Assembly (NCBI RefSeq): GCF_910594985.1
Contig: NZ_CAJVCE010000007.1
Location: 1-64,000, forward strand
Length of the DNA stretch: 64,000 nt
Direction: 5' to 3'
From: Paenibacillus allorhizosphaerae
Lineage (GTDB): Bacteria > Bacillota > Bacilli > Paenibacillales > NBRC-103111
Below are positions 24,717 through 33,514 of this stretch, one piece after another (position 1 is the stretch's first letter; every line of letters begins with the position of its first letter). The position numbers and the translations under genes are program-made. The notes beneath the pieces are model-generated. The model did no database searches. It saw only the letters and a list, made by a program, of their open reading frames with translations, and was not told the origin of the DNA.

Positions 24717-26195
24717 CTACAAAATGATTGCAATCAACCCGCCCGAACCTTCGTTAATGATGCGTCCCAGCGTCTCTTGCAGCTTGTAACGCGCATTATC
24801 CGGCATCATGGCGAGCTTCCCTTGGATGCCTTCGCGTACGATGGAATGGAGCGAGCGTCCGAATATGTCGGATTCCCAAATTTTGAGCGGATTTTCTTCG
24901 AAATCCTGCATCAGGTAACGAACGAGCTCTTCGCTTTGCTTCTCCGTTCCGATAATCGGGGAAAATTCGGATTCCACATCGACGCGGATCATATGGATCG
25001 ACGGCGCCGTCGCTTTCAGACGCACCCCGAACCGAGACCCTTGACGGATCAGTTCCGGCTCGTCAAGCGCCATCTCCGCTAGCGACGGTGGCGCAATGCC
25101 GTAACCGGTCGTCTTCACCATCTCAAGCGCTTCGGCAAAGTGGTCGTATTCCCGCTTCGCATGCGTAAATTCCTGCATCAGCTGGAGCAGGTGATCTTTA
25201 CCGCGGATTTCCACGCCGACCACTTCCATCAAAATGCGGTCGTACAGCTCATCCGGTGCATACAGATCGATCTCGGCGATGCCTTGGCCCATGTTCATTC
25301 CGGCGAGAGCCGCTTTATCGACAAATTCGTATTCCTCGAAGTTGTTGACCACCCGGTCGACATCGCGCAGTCTCCGAATGTCCTGTACCGTTTCGCGTAC
25401 GGAACTTTCGAAGTTGGAACGGAGCCAGTGATTTTCTTCCAGCACCATGACCCAGCTTGGCAAATTCACGTTCACTTCATGGACAGGGAACTCGTACAGC
25501 ACTTCGCGGAGTACGGACATCATATCTTCTTCCTGCATATTGGCGACGCTCATCGCAACGACAGGCACATCATGCTTCGCCTGCAGTTGCCCGCGCAGCT
25601 CCTGCACCGAATCGCTTTGCGGTTTCGTGGAGTTGACGATGACGATGAACGGCTTGCCGACTTCCTTAAGCTCCGTAATGATACGCTCTTCGGCATCTAC
25701 ATAGGACGCCCGGGGAATTTCCGCTATCGAGCCGTCCGTCGTAATGACAACGCCGAGCGTAGCGTGCTCTTGAATGACTTTGCGCGTACCGATTTCGGCC
25801 GCTTCCTGGAACGGAATCGCCTCTTCAAACCAAGGCGTATTGATCATGCGAGGCCCGTTTTCGTCTTCATAGCCTTTCGCGCCTTCTACGACGTATCCCA
25901 CGCAATCCACCAAACGTACGTTTACATTCAGTCCTTCTGCAACATGCAGCTGCACCGCATTATTCGGTACGAATTTCGGCTCTGTCGTCATAATGGTGCG
26001 ACCCGCTGCGCTTTGCGGCAGCTCATCGGTTGCCCGAATCCGGTCGGCTTCATTCTGAATGTTCGGCAGCACGATCGACTCCATAAAGCGCTTGATAAAC
26101 GTTGATTTTCCCGTACGGACCGCTCCAACGACCCCCAGGTAAATATCCCCGCCAGTACGCTCTGCAATGTCCTTAAAGATATCCACTTTTTCCAA
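24717..26195 (-). CDS. spoIVA: Stage IV sporulation protein A
   Basis: 492 aa, full length. Cytoskeletal ATPase made in the mother cell that polymerises on the forespore surface as the coat basement layer. The Walker A motif GAVRTGKSTFIKRF is near residues 24-37; the C-terminal SpoVM-interaction end (GSGGLIAIIL) is intact. It starts at a TTG behind AGGAGGG. Two sigma-E-like promoters lie upstream. Confidence 0.97.
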   Translation of the reverse strand: MEKVDIFKDIAERTGGDIYLGVVGAVRTGKSTFIKRFMESIVLPNIQNEADRIRATDELPQSAAGRTIMTTEPKFVPNNAVQLHVAEGLNVNVRLVDCVGYVVEGAKGYEDENGPRMINTPWFEEAIPFQEAAEIGTRKVIQEHATLGVVITTDGSIAEIPRASYVDAEERIITELKEVGKPFIVIVNSTKPQSDSVQELRGQLQAKHDVPVVAMSVANMQEEDMMSVLREVLYEFPVHEVNVNLPSWVMVLEENHWLRSNFESSVRETVQDIRRLRDVDRVVNNFEEYEFVDKAALAGMNMGQGIAEIDLYAPDELYDRILMEVVGVEIRGKDHLLQLMQEFTHAKREYDHFAEALEMVKTTGYGIAPPSLAEMALDEPELIRQGSRFGVRLKATAPSIHMIRVDVESEFSPIIGTEKQSEELVRYLMQDFEENPLKIWESDIFGRSLHSIVREGIQGKLAMMPDNARYKLQETLGRIINEGSGGLIAIIL

Positions 26196-26254
26196 TGAGA
26201 ATCCCTCCTACAGGTTGTTTAAGACGAAACTCGTACATGCTTCGGACTAGTACA

Positions 26255-26282
26255 AATATATGTATCGCGAATCAAAATATGA
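26255..26282 (-). promoter_or_regulatory. Sigma-E promoter of spoIVA, proximal
   Basis: TCATATT (26282-26276) and CATATATT (26262-26255) with a 13-bp spacer fit the mother-cell sigma-E consensus (KMATATT, CATAnnnT). Confidence 0.7.
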
Positions 26283-26362
26283 TGGGTTTTGCCAACTTTT
26301 ATTTTGACCACTCCTTGCCGCAGCTTGATGGACTTGAGGCTTGCGTACATTCATCCCTTTCA

Positions 26363-26391
26363 AATATATGTGTGCCTGCAGCAGGTTATTC
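26363..26391 (-). promoter_or_regulatory. Sigma-E-like promoter of spoIVA, distal
   Basis: GAATAAC (26391-26385) and CATATATT (26370-26363) with a 14-bp spacer. The -10 equals that of the proximal promoter; the -35 is weaker. B. subtilis spoIVA also has two sigma-E promoters. Confidence 0.5.
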
Positions 26392-26403
26392 TAGCTTTTT
26401 TGG

Positions 26404-26450
26404 AAAAAAAGAAAAACCTCTATCACCTTGCGAATCAAGGTTGATAGAGG
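26404..26450 (-). terminator. Terminator of the yphF-like operon
   Basis: CCTCTATCA pairs with TGATAGAGG, enclosing an inner CCTTG/CAAGG hairpin, followed by a long U-rich tail. It separates this operon from the spoIVA promoters. Confidence 0.88.
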
Positions 26451-26465
26451 CTCTGTTTGCAAGAG

Positions 26466-27191
26466 TTACGGCGCGGTAATCGGGACCGGCTGTCCGCTTC
26501 GCCAAACGTACGGAAACGAACGCGCAGGCACGTAGTACGACTCACGCACCAGCAGCTCCCGCAAATCTTGGGTGGCGTTCAAGCTGCTCTGCAGCTTCTT
26601 TTTATCGATCATCCTCATGATTTCGGGCGCGTAGTCAATGGCCACTTGACCGGAATCGTGGAGCAAGAACGGCAGCTTAAACTGCGGCGAGTACATGCTG
26701 TTTACTTCCGCCGGCTTACGGTTCAGCTTCGCATAGTCGATGGAAGAAAATCCGGGAGCGATCGCTTGTCCTTTCGGCAGCTGCCCGCCCGATTTCGACT
26801 TGTAGTCGTCTACGGCTTTCTGGATTTCCACCGTTTGCTGAAACGACGTCAGATCCATCATTTTGACCGTAGGCTTCGTTTCCGCATCAACCAGCACATA
26901 AGAGGCCGAGCCGCCGTTCTCGAACGCGTTAACGGGCGCCGAGCTAAGATAAGGCCCGACCAGTTTCTTGAAATCAATCGGATATTTCTCATACAGCGGC
27001 GTCGTTTCCTCGCTGTTTTTTATCGGCAGCACACCGGTTTTCGCTTTAAATTGATCGACGGCGTTTTGGACCAATACGACAAATTCGCCGCTCGCGATCT
27101 GGTTTTCTTTCCGCATCTCTTTAGGGTACAAGCACCCGCTTAGCAGCGCGAAAACAACAATCATCAAGGCTGCGCGCAGCACACGTATCAT
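26466..27191 (-). CDS. yphF: YphF-like lipoprotein
   Basis: 241 aa from the ATG at 27191, with AGGAGG 7 nt upstream. A lipoprotein signal ends at the lipobox LLSGC (Cys20). The mature part has two similar stretches around AVDQFKAKTGVLP and AVDDYKSKSGGQLP, suggesting an internal repeat. Placed between spoIVA and gpsA as yphF is in B. subtilis; function unknown. Its start shares one base with the stop of the ferredoxin gene. Confidence 0.7.
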   Translation of the reverse strand: MIRVLRAALMIVVFALLSGCLYPKEMRKENQIASGEFVVLVQNAVDQFKAKTGVLPIKNSEETTPLYEKYPIDFKKLVGPYLSSAPVNAFENGGSASYVLVDAETKPTVKMMDLTSFQQTVEIQKAVDDYKSKSGGQLPKGQAIAPGFSSIDYAKLNRKPAEVNSMYSPQFKLPFLLHDSGQVAIDYAPEIMRMIDKKKLQSSLNATQDLRELLVRESYYVPARSFPYVWRSGQPVPITAP

Positions 27192-27532
27192 TACCAATCC
27201 TCCTCCTGCTGCTTTTCCAGCTGTTTGCGGATCGCCGCTTTAAGCGGGTCTTCGGGAATCGTCACCGTGACATCGCCCAAAATTTTCGCCTGGCACGCCA
27301 GCCTGAATCCGCTGCCCTCGTCAGAGCTGCCCAGTTTCATTCGTTCGCTGGGGTTCGGTGCGGTGAGGCCCGTTCCGCTCTGAACGATGACTTTGCACAT
27401 CAGACAGGCGGCTTTGCCGCCGCAGCGCGTCCGGATATGCACTTTGGCTTTAGCCGCGGCGCCGAGTACGGTCGTTCCTGGATTTACTTGAACTGTCTTA
27501 TTGTTCGGCAAAAAGGTGATGTGAGCCGCCAT
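27191..27532 (-). CDS. 2Fe-2S ferredoxin-like protein (copy 1)
   Basis: 113 aa from the ATG at 27532. Plant-type ferredoxin fold with cluster ligands in TRCGGKAACLMCKV and the fourth Cys in FRLACQAKI. The role and redox partner are unknown. The start lies inside the end of the nucleotidyltransferase gene, in another frame (stop at 27555 is 22 nt away). Same domain as the gene at 28196-28489. Confidence 0.85.
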   Translation of the reverse strand: MAAHITFLPNNKTVQVNPGTTVLGAAAKAKVHIRTRCGGKAACLMCKVIVQSGTGLTAPNPSERMKLGSSDEGSGFRLACQAKILGDVTVTIPEDPLKAAIRKQLEKQQEEDW

Positions 27533-27554
27533 GTCGTCCTGCTCCCTCTCTTTA

Positions 27555-28178
27555 TTATCGGGGCTCGCGATTCGATTCGTTGAGCAGACGCTCCAAAGTG
27601 TCCGTAAGCGCGGCGCTGAACCGGTTTCGTGACGCAAGCCGTTCAAGCATAAGCCTGTGTATCGCCGTATCCTGACGTCGGCACAAGTCTGCGATCGCTT
27701 CGTACCGGTCGGGTCTTGCTCGCAATACATTGAAGATCAGCTCATGCATAAGCGGCATTATGCGGACGCTCTCCAATCCGGGCTGTGTGAGCCATGGTGC
27801 TTGCAATTGCGACAGATAAGCCGCCTCGACCTTATATTCGCTCTCTAGTGCCCGAACTTCAAAAGCGCCGACCAATTCCACCTTCACTCCGCCAATGTCG
27901 TAATGGCTAAGAATGGAGCGGTATAACGCGGTCTCGCTTTCCGCTTGCTCATCTACGGCGTATGGCTTCAGCGCTTCATGCATTTCGGCCGCTTGCTCGC
28001 GGTCTATGTACAGATCGAGATCCCTCGGCGGAGCCGCGAGCGATACGCCTTGCAGCATTAGCCCCGTGCTGCCCCCGACCAGCCATGTCAATGGCCTGTG
28101 CCCCCCCGATTGTTCCCGAATCGTCTTCAGCGCGGCAAGCAGCGATTCGGACAAAGGGGTATGGATAAAATTCGTCAT
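27555..28178 (-). CDS. Nucleotidyltransferase-superfamily protein
   Basis: 207 aa. The stretch WLVGGSTGLMLQGVSLAAPP followed by RDLDLYID is the GGS...DxD signature of minimal nucleotidyltransferases, with a further acidic residue in VKVELVG. Such proteins transfer a nucleotide to a small molecule, RNA or protein; the substrate is unclear. Its position between two ferredoxin genes is unusual. Confidence 0.75.
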   Translation of the reverse strand: MTNFIHTPLSESLLAALKTIREQSGGHRPLTWLVGGSTGLMLQGVSLAAPPRDLDLYIDREQAAEMHEALKPYAVDEQAESETALYRSILSHYDIGGVKVELVGAFEVRALESEYKVEAAYLSQLQAPWLTQPGLESVRIMPLMHELIFNVLRARPDRYEAIADLCRRQDTAIHRLMLERLASRNRFSAALTDTLERLLNESNREPR

Positions 28179-28195
28179 ATGTGATCATCCCGCTA

Positions 28196-28489
28196 TCAAA
28201 AATATGGTTTGTTCGTCACCGTGACACTGCCGACGGTTTTGATTTTCGCCTGGCAGCCAAGACGAAACCCTTCTTCGAGTTCCTCCGGCTCCAGCGCGTC
28301 CAATTCCGCATCGGATGGAGCCGACAAATGCTCCATCCCTTCGGCGACTTGACAGCGGCAGCGGCAGCAGGTGCCCCGCGTGCAGGAAAAGCCCCAATCG
28401 ACGTCATGCTTCAATGCCATATCCAAAATGGAAAATCCGGTAACCGGCTCCACTGTTTTTTGTACTCTGCGTCCCTTCAAGCTAATCAT
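28196..28489 (-). CDS. 2Fe-2S ferredoxin-like protein (copy 2)
   Basis: 97 aa from the ATG at 28489 behind AGGAGGG. Ligands lie in FSCTRGTCCRCRCQV and FRLGCQAKI. It has one or two more cysteines around the cluster loop than copy 1. Immediately upstream of the nucleotidyltransferase gene, probably one transcript. Confidence 0.85.
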   Translation of the reverse strand: MISLKGRRVQKTVEPVTGFSILDMALKHDVDWGFSCTRGTCCRCRCQVAEGMEHLSAPSDAELDALEPEELEEGFRLGCQAKIKTVGSVTVTNKPYF

Positions 28490-28509
28490 AGCTGGCGGTA
28501 TCCCTCCTG

Positions 28510-28680
28510 TTACATTATGGAAACGATCATATATAGCAGTATCGGAATAAACAAAACAAAAGCGATGAAAGACAACACAAATCGAATGACGCCTCTTGTT
28601 TTGTTTCTTGCATATGTTATTAGGAACGATGCGACAAACATCAATCCGATGGCAATAAAAGATGCCCACATCTTGTCCAT
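28510..28680 (-). CDS. yphE: Small two-helix membrane protein, YphE/DUF2768-like
   Basis: 56 aa from the ATG at 28680 (MDKMWASFIAIGLMFVASFL); a GTG at 28698 is possible and no ideal ribosome binding site decides. Two hydrophobic helices (about 5-20 and 33-54) are separated by ARNKTRG. Same place as yphE of B. subtilis, between yphF and gpsA. Function unknown. Confidence 0.65.
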   Translation of the reverse strand: MDKMWASFIAIGLMFVASFLITYARNKTRGVIRFVLSFIAFVLFIPILLYMIVSIM

Positions 28681-28739
28681 GGACGACACTGGAATCACGA
28701 CCCCCGTTTATGTACTTTCGCTGTAGCTATCATATCATA

Positions 28740-28775
28740 AAAAAAGCATAAGCGCGCTTTCCGGCGGCTTATGCC
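28740..28775 (-). terminator. Terminator of spoVIF
   Basis: GCATAAGC/GCTTATGC stem with a GC-rich loop and seven U on the minus strand. Confidence 0.85.
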
Positions 28776-28795
28776 ATGAAAATGTTGAAAAAGAA

Positions 28796-29074
28796 TCATT
28801 TTTTCATAATCATCTTCATCAGCTGCTCCATATTGTTCGGATTCATCTTGCTGCTTTTAATCGCTTGGATCAGCTCGTTCATCGTTTGTTCCGATACCGG
28901 CACTTTCACGAGGCTGGACACTTGCTTGATGAGCTGCTTCAGCTGCGCATCGCTTTGCATCGTCGTTGGCTTGACTCCGCTCGCAAGCTTATATATGTCT
29001 TTCTCCGTAACGTTTTTGCCGGTTTTCTTCTTTACGACATTCAGCACGTCTTTCTGCACGTTTTTGTCGGGCAC
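28796..29074 (-). CDS. spoVIF: Stage VI sporulation protein F
   Basis: 92 aa starting at a GTG behind GAGG. The KKTGKNVTEKDIYKLASGVK and LVKVPVSEQTMNELIQAI segments match the SpoVIF family, a late coat-assembly factor. A sigma-K-like promoter lies upstream, consistent with mother-cell expression late in sporulation. Confidence 0.8.
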   Translation of the reverse strand: MPDKNVQKDVLNVVKKKTGKNVTEKDIYKLASGVKPTTMQSDAQLKQLIKQVSSLVKVPVSEQTMNELIQAIKSSKMNPNNMEQLMKMIMKK

Positions 29075-29140
29075 CGTTCCTCTACCTCCTCAGACTTTGA
29101 CAAAACAACCCGTTCTCCAGGTGAAACAGTAAGTCTGAGG

Positions 29141-29168
29141 TATTATATGATCGAAAGCGGCGGTACGT
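29141..29168 (-). promoter_or_regulatory. Possible sigma-K promoter of spoVIF
   Basis: CATATAATA (29149-29141) matches CATAnnnTA, with AC 17 bp upstream (29168-29167). Short consensus, so moderate support only. Confidence 0.4.
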
Positions 29169-29180
29169 TCAGGCTCCTGC

Positions 29181-30230
29181 CTATATGGACCAACCGCTTT
29201 GAAAAGGTTCGGCCAAATCTTCCATTTCGTGCGTTCGACCGCGCTCCATCAAATCTTCAACGGCCGCCTTCGGCTCCTTCCCGTCAAACAGCACGTTGTG
29301 CAGCTCGTCGGCAATCGGCATAGTGATCCCATACTGCCGGGAAAGCTTATACGCGGCCTGCGTCGTCTTCACGCCTTCGACCACCATGCCCATGCGCTTC
29401 AAAACTTCCTCCAGCGATTGCCCTTCGGCCAGCATAGCTCCGGCTCTCCAGTTGCGGCTGTGCTTGCTCGTACACGTCACGACCAAATCGCCGATCCCGG
29501 CCAGCCCCGAGAAGGTAAGCGGGTTCGCACCCATCGCCATTCCCAGCCTGGCGATCTCCGCAAGCCCGCGGGTAAGCAGCGCCGCTTTGGCATTGTCGCC
29601 GAAACCGAGGCCGTCGCTCAGGCCCGCACCGAGCGCTATAATGTTTTTGAGTGCGCCGCCGACTTCCACCCCGACGACGTCCGGGTTCGTGTAAACGCGA
29701 AAATACGGCGTAATCAGCAAATCCTGTGCCGTCTCCGCCGCCGTTTTGTCTTCGCAAGCGACCACGACGGTCGTCGGGCGACGCTGAATGACTTCCTCCG
29801 CATGGCTTGGGCCGGACAAGACGGCAAGGCGCTTCGGATCGTACCCGTTCAGCTCCTCGGCCAGCACCTCGGTCATCCGTTTCAAGCTGCCGGCTTCAAA
29901 GCCTTTCGTCGCGTGAATGACGGTGGTGCGTTCGTGAAGGTGATGCTTCATCTGCGAAGCAACTTCCCGCATGGCGGCAGATGGCGCAACGACGATGACG
30001 GCTTCCGCATCCTCAAGCGCTTCCTGCATGGAGCGGGTAGCCTGAATGCGGTATGAAAGCTCGGCACCGCTCAGAAACCGCGAATTTCGCCGCTCCCGGT
30101 TGATCTCCTCCACCTGTTCTTGATTGCGCGACCAAAGCATCACTTGATGCCCGTTATCCGACAGCACGGAAGCGATTGCCGTCCCCCAACTGCCTGCAAC
30201 AAGAACAGCCGTTTTGCTCCTTGCGGCCAT
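29181..30230 (-). CDS. gpsA: Glycerol-3-phosphate dehydrogenase [NAD(P)+]
   Basis: 349 aa. Reduces dihydroxyacetone phosphate to sn-glycerol 3-phosphate for phospholipids. GSWGTAIASVLSDNGH is the nucleotide loop; VEVGGALKNIIALGAGLSDGLGFGDNAKAA-type catalytic region with the active Lys follows. GGAGG before the ATG. Precedes plsY's product in the same pathway, with plsY 27 nt upstream. Confidence 0.96.
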   Translation of the reverse strand: MAARSKTAVLVAGSWGTAIASVLSDNGHQVMLWSRNQEQVEEINRERRNSRFLSGAELSYRIQATRSMQEALEDAEAVIVVAPSAAMREVASQMKHHLHERTTVIHATKGFEAGSLKRMTEVLAEELNGYDPKRLAVLSGPSHAEEVIQRRPTTVVVACEDKTAAETAQDLLITPYFRVYTNPDVVGVEVGGALKNIIALGAGLSDGLGFGDNAKAALLTRGLAEIARLGMAMGANPLTFSGLAGIGDLVVTCTSKHSRNWRAGAMLAEGQSLEEVLKRMGMVVEGVKTTQAAYKLSRQYGITMPIADELHNVLFDGKEPKAAVEDLMERGRTHEMEDLAEPFQSGWSI

Positions 30231-30257
30231 ACGAGTACACCTCCGATGAATGTGCGA

Positions 30258-30857
30258 TCAAGCTTGCCTTTTGGCTCCGAGCTTGTTCTCCCTGCCCGTC
30301 AACAGCTTCCCGATGTTGGACCGGTGACGAACCCAGGCAAACACGAATAGCAGCAGGCTCAATATGAAGATAGCGACAGGATAATGCATGAACCAAATAA
30401 GAATAGGTAAAATTGCTGTAAACAAAAGCGATCCTAACGAAACGTAGCGTGTTAGAGCAATGGATGCAATCGCAATCAATCCTGCGATCAGAGCGGGCAA
30501 AAAAGCAAGCGTAACCATTACGCCGATCGTCGTTGCGATCCCTTTGCCGCCGCGAAAGCCGAAAAATACGGGCCAGTTATGTCCTGCTATGACACATAGG
30601 CCGGAGAGCACTTGAATCAGCGGGTCGCCGCCGCTCAGCCAAGTGCCGATCCATACGGCGGCAACGCCTTTGATCATATCGAGCAGCAGCACGGTAATAC
30701 CCGGTCCCTTGCCGAGAACCCGCAGTGTGTTCGTCGCCCCGGCGTTGCCGCTCCCATGCTGTCTTATATCGATTCCTTTGAGCAGTTTGCCTGCCAAATA
30801 ACTGAAGCTGATCGAGCCCAGCAAATACCCGATCAGCAGCGATGCATAACTTAACAA
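30258..30857 (-). CDS. plsY: Glycerol-3-phosphate acyltransferase PlsY
   Basis: 199 aa, five-helix membrane enzyme that acylates glycerol 3-phosphate from acyl phosphate. The three conserved loops are visible: GSGNAGATNTLRVLG, FRGGKGIATT and the third near VRHRSNIGKL. It starts at a TTG, 8 nt after AGGAGG. With gpsA it makes lysophosphatidic acid; plsC further along in the window performs the next step. Confidence 0.95.
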   Translation of the reverse strand: MLSYASLLIGYLLGSISFSYLAGKLLKGIDIRQHGSGNAGATNTLRVLGKGPGITVLLLDMIKGVAAVWIGTWLSGGDPLIQVLSGLCVIAGHNWPVFFGFRGGKGIATTIGVMVTLAFLPALIAGLIAIASIALTRYVSLGSLLFTAILPILIWFMHYPVAIFILSLLLFVFAWVRHRSNIGKLLTGRENKLGAKRQA

Positions 30858-30869
30858 GTCGATTGCCTC

Positions 30870-32192
30870 CTATTCGTCATCCGATTTTCTTCGCGTGAAA
30901 AACCGAAGCGGCGTACCTTCGAACCCGAACGCGGCGCGAATTTTATTCTCCAAGTAGCGTTGATAGGAGAAATGCATAAGCTCCGGATCATTGACGAATA
31001 TGACGAAAGTCGGCGGTTTTACAGCAACCTGGGTCGCGTAGTTGATTTTCAGCCGCCTTCCTTTATCCGTCGGCGGCGGAGTGATGGCGACCGCATCCGA
31101 TACGACGTCGTTGAGCACATGCGTTTGCACGCGAAGCGCGTGCTGTTCCGCTACGGAATTGACGACAGGCAGCAGCTTGTGGAGCTTTTGCTTCGTTTTT
31201 GCCGACACGTACACGACAGGAGCATAGGTCATGAACAAGAAATGATCGCGTATTTTCTGGGTGAACTGATGCATCGTTTTGTCGTCCTTCTCGACGATAT
31301 CCCATTTGTTTACTACGAAGACGGCCGCCTTGCCCGCTTCATGCGCATAACCGGCAATATGTTTGTCCTGCTCGATAATGCCGGTTTCTCCGTCGATGAC
31401 GACAAGCACCACGTCCGCTCGCTCAATCGCTTTCATTGCCCGCATGACGCTGTATTTTTCCGTCGTTTCGTATACTTTTCCACGCTTGCGCATACCGGCC
31501 GTATCGATGATCACGTATTTCTGCCCGTCCTTCTCGAACGGCGTATCGATCGCATCGCGGGTCGTGCCTTCCACATCGCTGACGATCACGCGCTCCTCGC
31601 CGAGAATGGCGTTCACGAGCGAAGATTTGCCGACATTCGGCCGCCCGATCAGTGCGACGCGAATGACATCCTCGCCGTACTCTTCCTCCGTCGCTTCCGG
31701 AAAATGCTTGATGACTTCGTCCAGCAGATCGCCGATCCCTGTGCCATGCGAGCCCGAAATGCCGACGACTTCGCCAAAGCCAAGGCTGTAAAACTCATAA
31801 ATATCGTCCGTCCGCTGCAAATTATCTACTTTGTTGACGGCCACGACGACCGGCTTTTTGGCGCGATACAGCAGTTCCGCCACTTCACTGTCCGCCGGCG
31901 TTACGCCTGCTTTCGCATCCACCATAAAAACGATGACATCCGCTTCTTCAATAGCAAGCTCCGCCTGTGCGCGAACGGAGCGCATGATTTGATCATCGCC
32001 TTCAATCTCAATTCCACCGGTATCGATAATGCTGAACTCGGTTGTCAGCCATTCTCCGATTCCGTACAGTCTGTCACGGGTAACCCCTGGTTTATCCTCG
32101 ACGATCGCGAGCTTATCTCCGATAATTCGGTTAAAGATCGTGGATTTTCCCACGTTCGGGCGGCCGACGATCGCTACTACTGGCCTTGCCAT
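30870..32192 (-). CDS. der: Ribosome-associated GTPase Der
   Basis: 440 aa from the ATG at 32192 (an in-frame TTG precedes it). Tandem GTPase domains, each with a P-loop ([12 protein letters not shown] and [11 protein letters not shown]), DTGG/DTAGM and NKVD/NKWD, then a C-terminal KH-like domain. Essential for 50S assembly. Confidence 0.97.
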   Translation of the reverse strand: MARPVVAIVGRPNVGKSTIFNRIIGDKLAIVEDKPGVTRDRLYGIGEWLTTEFSIIDTGGIEIEGDDQIMRSVRAQAELAIEEADVIVFMVDAKAGVTPADSEVAELLYRAKKPVVVAVNKVDNLQRTDDIYEFYSLGFGEVVGISGSHGTGIGDLLDEVIKHFPEATEEEYGEDVIRVALIGRPNVGKSSLVNAILGEERVIVSDVEGTTRDAIDTPFEKDGQKYVIIDTAGMRKRGKVYETTEKYSVMRAMKAIERADVVLVVIDGETGIIEQDKHIAGYAHEAGKAAVFVVNKWDIVEKDDKTMHQFTQKIRDHFLFMTYAPVVYVSAKTKQKLHKLLPVVNSVAEQHALRVQTHVLNDVVSDAVAITPPPTDKGRRLKINYATQVAVKPPTFVIFVNDPELMHFSYQRYLENKIRAAFGFEGTPLRFFTRRKSDDE

Positions 32193-32309
32193 CAAACTTC
32201 ATTCCCTTCTCCGGTACACCTTAAGCCTCGTTAAAAGCGGCGCAAACATCTTTTATTGATCATTTAATTGTAGTGACAAACCGTATCGCCACGGCTTGTA
32301 AACTAAGAT

Positions 32310-32338
32310 ATTATAACAAAATCAAGGGGACAAGTAAA
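32310..32338 (-). promoter_or_regulatory. Promoter of der-plsY-gpsA
   Basis: TTTACT (32338-32333), 17-bp spacer, perfect TATAAT (32315-32310). Confidence 0.6.
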
Positions 32339-32358
32339 TGAAGCGCACTCAAGACGGT

Positions 32359-32547
32359 TCAAGCGCCGCTTGAATGGTCAACGATAATAAAGGTGCCGTT
32401 TTGAAGATCATGGGCCGCCGCATCCAGTATTTTTTCCAGCTTAAATGCGGTTTGCTGCTGTTCCTCCGGTGATCCGGCTACAAAGATCGGAGCACCGCCG
32501 CCCACTTTTTGATCGTCCAAGGTTACGACTGCCACAATTCTCCCCAT
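32359..32547 (-). CDS. Capping-complex subunit for YIEGIA
   Basis: 62 aa (MGRIVAVVTLDDQKVGGGAP...). It sits 3 nt after the YIEGIA gene and matches the small partner found beside it in Paenibacillaceae and clostridia. An alpha/beta protein by sequence pattern; biochemical role unknown. The two are expected to be produced together. Confidence 0.75.
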   Translation of the reverse strand: MGRIVAVVTLDDQKVGGGAPIFVAGSPEEQQQTAFKLEKILDAAAHDLQNGTFIIVDHSSGA

Positions 32548-32550
32548 GCT

Positions 32551-33465
32551 CTACGCCCTTGCCCTTTCTTCCTTGTTCACTCCGGCTTCGCTCGGCATAC
32601 GTACCGCGCTTTCCAAAATCGGCGAACGCTCGGCAACCGTACGCGCCTTCTCCGCGTCATGCTCCTGCGGCAGCAGCAGCACGCCGAGTCGTCCGTCGTT
32701 CATATCGAGCTTGGCCAGCGGCATTAACGCCGGTTCGCCTTCATCGCGATAAACGCCCATGATGGTCGATACATCGTGCAGCAGCGCCTGCCGTTGCCCC
32801 GGATTGGCGATCGTCACCCGACTGTTCCGGTTTTTTGGCACGAGCACCAGACCGATCGCTTTCTCTGCAATAATTTTTCGCGTATCGTCAAGGCCGACAT
32901 TCATCATGTAGATGTCATCGACAAACAAGTTCGGTCCGTCCAGCTTCACTTGGCCCACTCGTACAACGGCGATATGAGATATATTTTTTCCGCTTTTGAA
33001 AAAATTCGTGACGAGCATGGATACCACTCCCGCCGCAACGCCCCAATACCACGCGAATACGATACTGAAAAAGGAAGTGACAAAAGCCGACAAAATAACC
33101 AAGTAATTTCGGCCCTCGAACACCATCGCAATGCCTTCGATATACGAAGCGCCTCTCGGCACGAGCTCCATGCTGTCGATTTTACTGAGCGACTGCCGTT
33201 CCATGTTGCGTACATCTCTGAATTGCTGCGCAGCCAATGACAAAAAAGTGACGGCGGTGTAATTTTTATCGATCAACGACGGAACCGCAACCGCTCCTAG
33301 CCCGGCCGCGATCACACCAAGCGAAATGTGAACGATTCTTCCGTGCGGATAGGTCGGGTATTGCCTGTAATCGGTTCTCAGCATACTGAGCCTGGAGGCT
33401 ACTCCGAACATAACTCCCAGGATGATGCCCACCGTATACTTTTGCTCCACGATCCAAGCCCACAT
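32551..33465 (-). CDS. YIEGIA-domain membrane protein
   Basis: 304 aa. Contains the name-giving motif SYIEGIAMVFEGRNYL near residue 110. Five or six hydrophobic segments in the first two thirds, then a soluble C-terminal domain (about 175-290). Restricted to spore formers as far as I know; proposed to be a sporulation membrane protein. Function is not established. Confidence 0.8.
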   Translation of the reverse strand: MWAWIVEQKYTVGIILGVMFGVASRLSMLRTDYRQYPTYPHGRIVHISLGVIAAGLGAVAVPSLIDKNYTAVTFLSLAAQQFRDVRNMERQSLSKIDSMELVPRGASYIEGIAMVFEGRNYLVILSAFVTSFFSIVFAWYWGVAAGVVSMLVTNFFKSGKNISHIAVVRVGQVKLDGPNLFVDDIYMMNVGLDDTRKIIAEKAIGLVLVPKNRNSRVTIANPGQRQALLHDVSTIMGVYRDEGEPALMPLAKLDMNDGRLGVLLLPQEHDAEKARTVAERSPILESAVRMPSEAGVNKEERARA

Positions 33466-33514
33466 TTATGTTCCTCCTTTTTGCAGCGCCGTCTCATCAT
33501 GCGCATCGGGCAAG

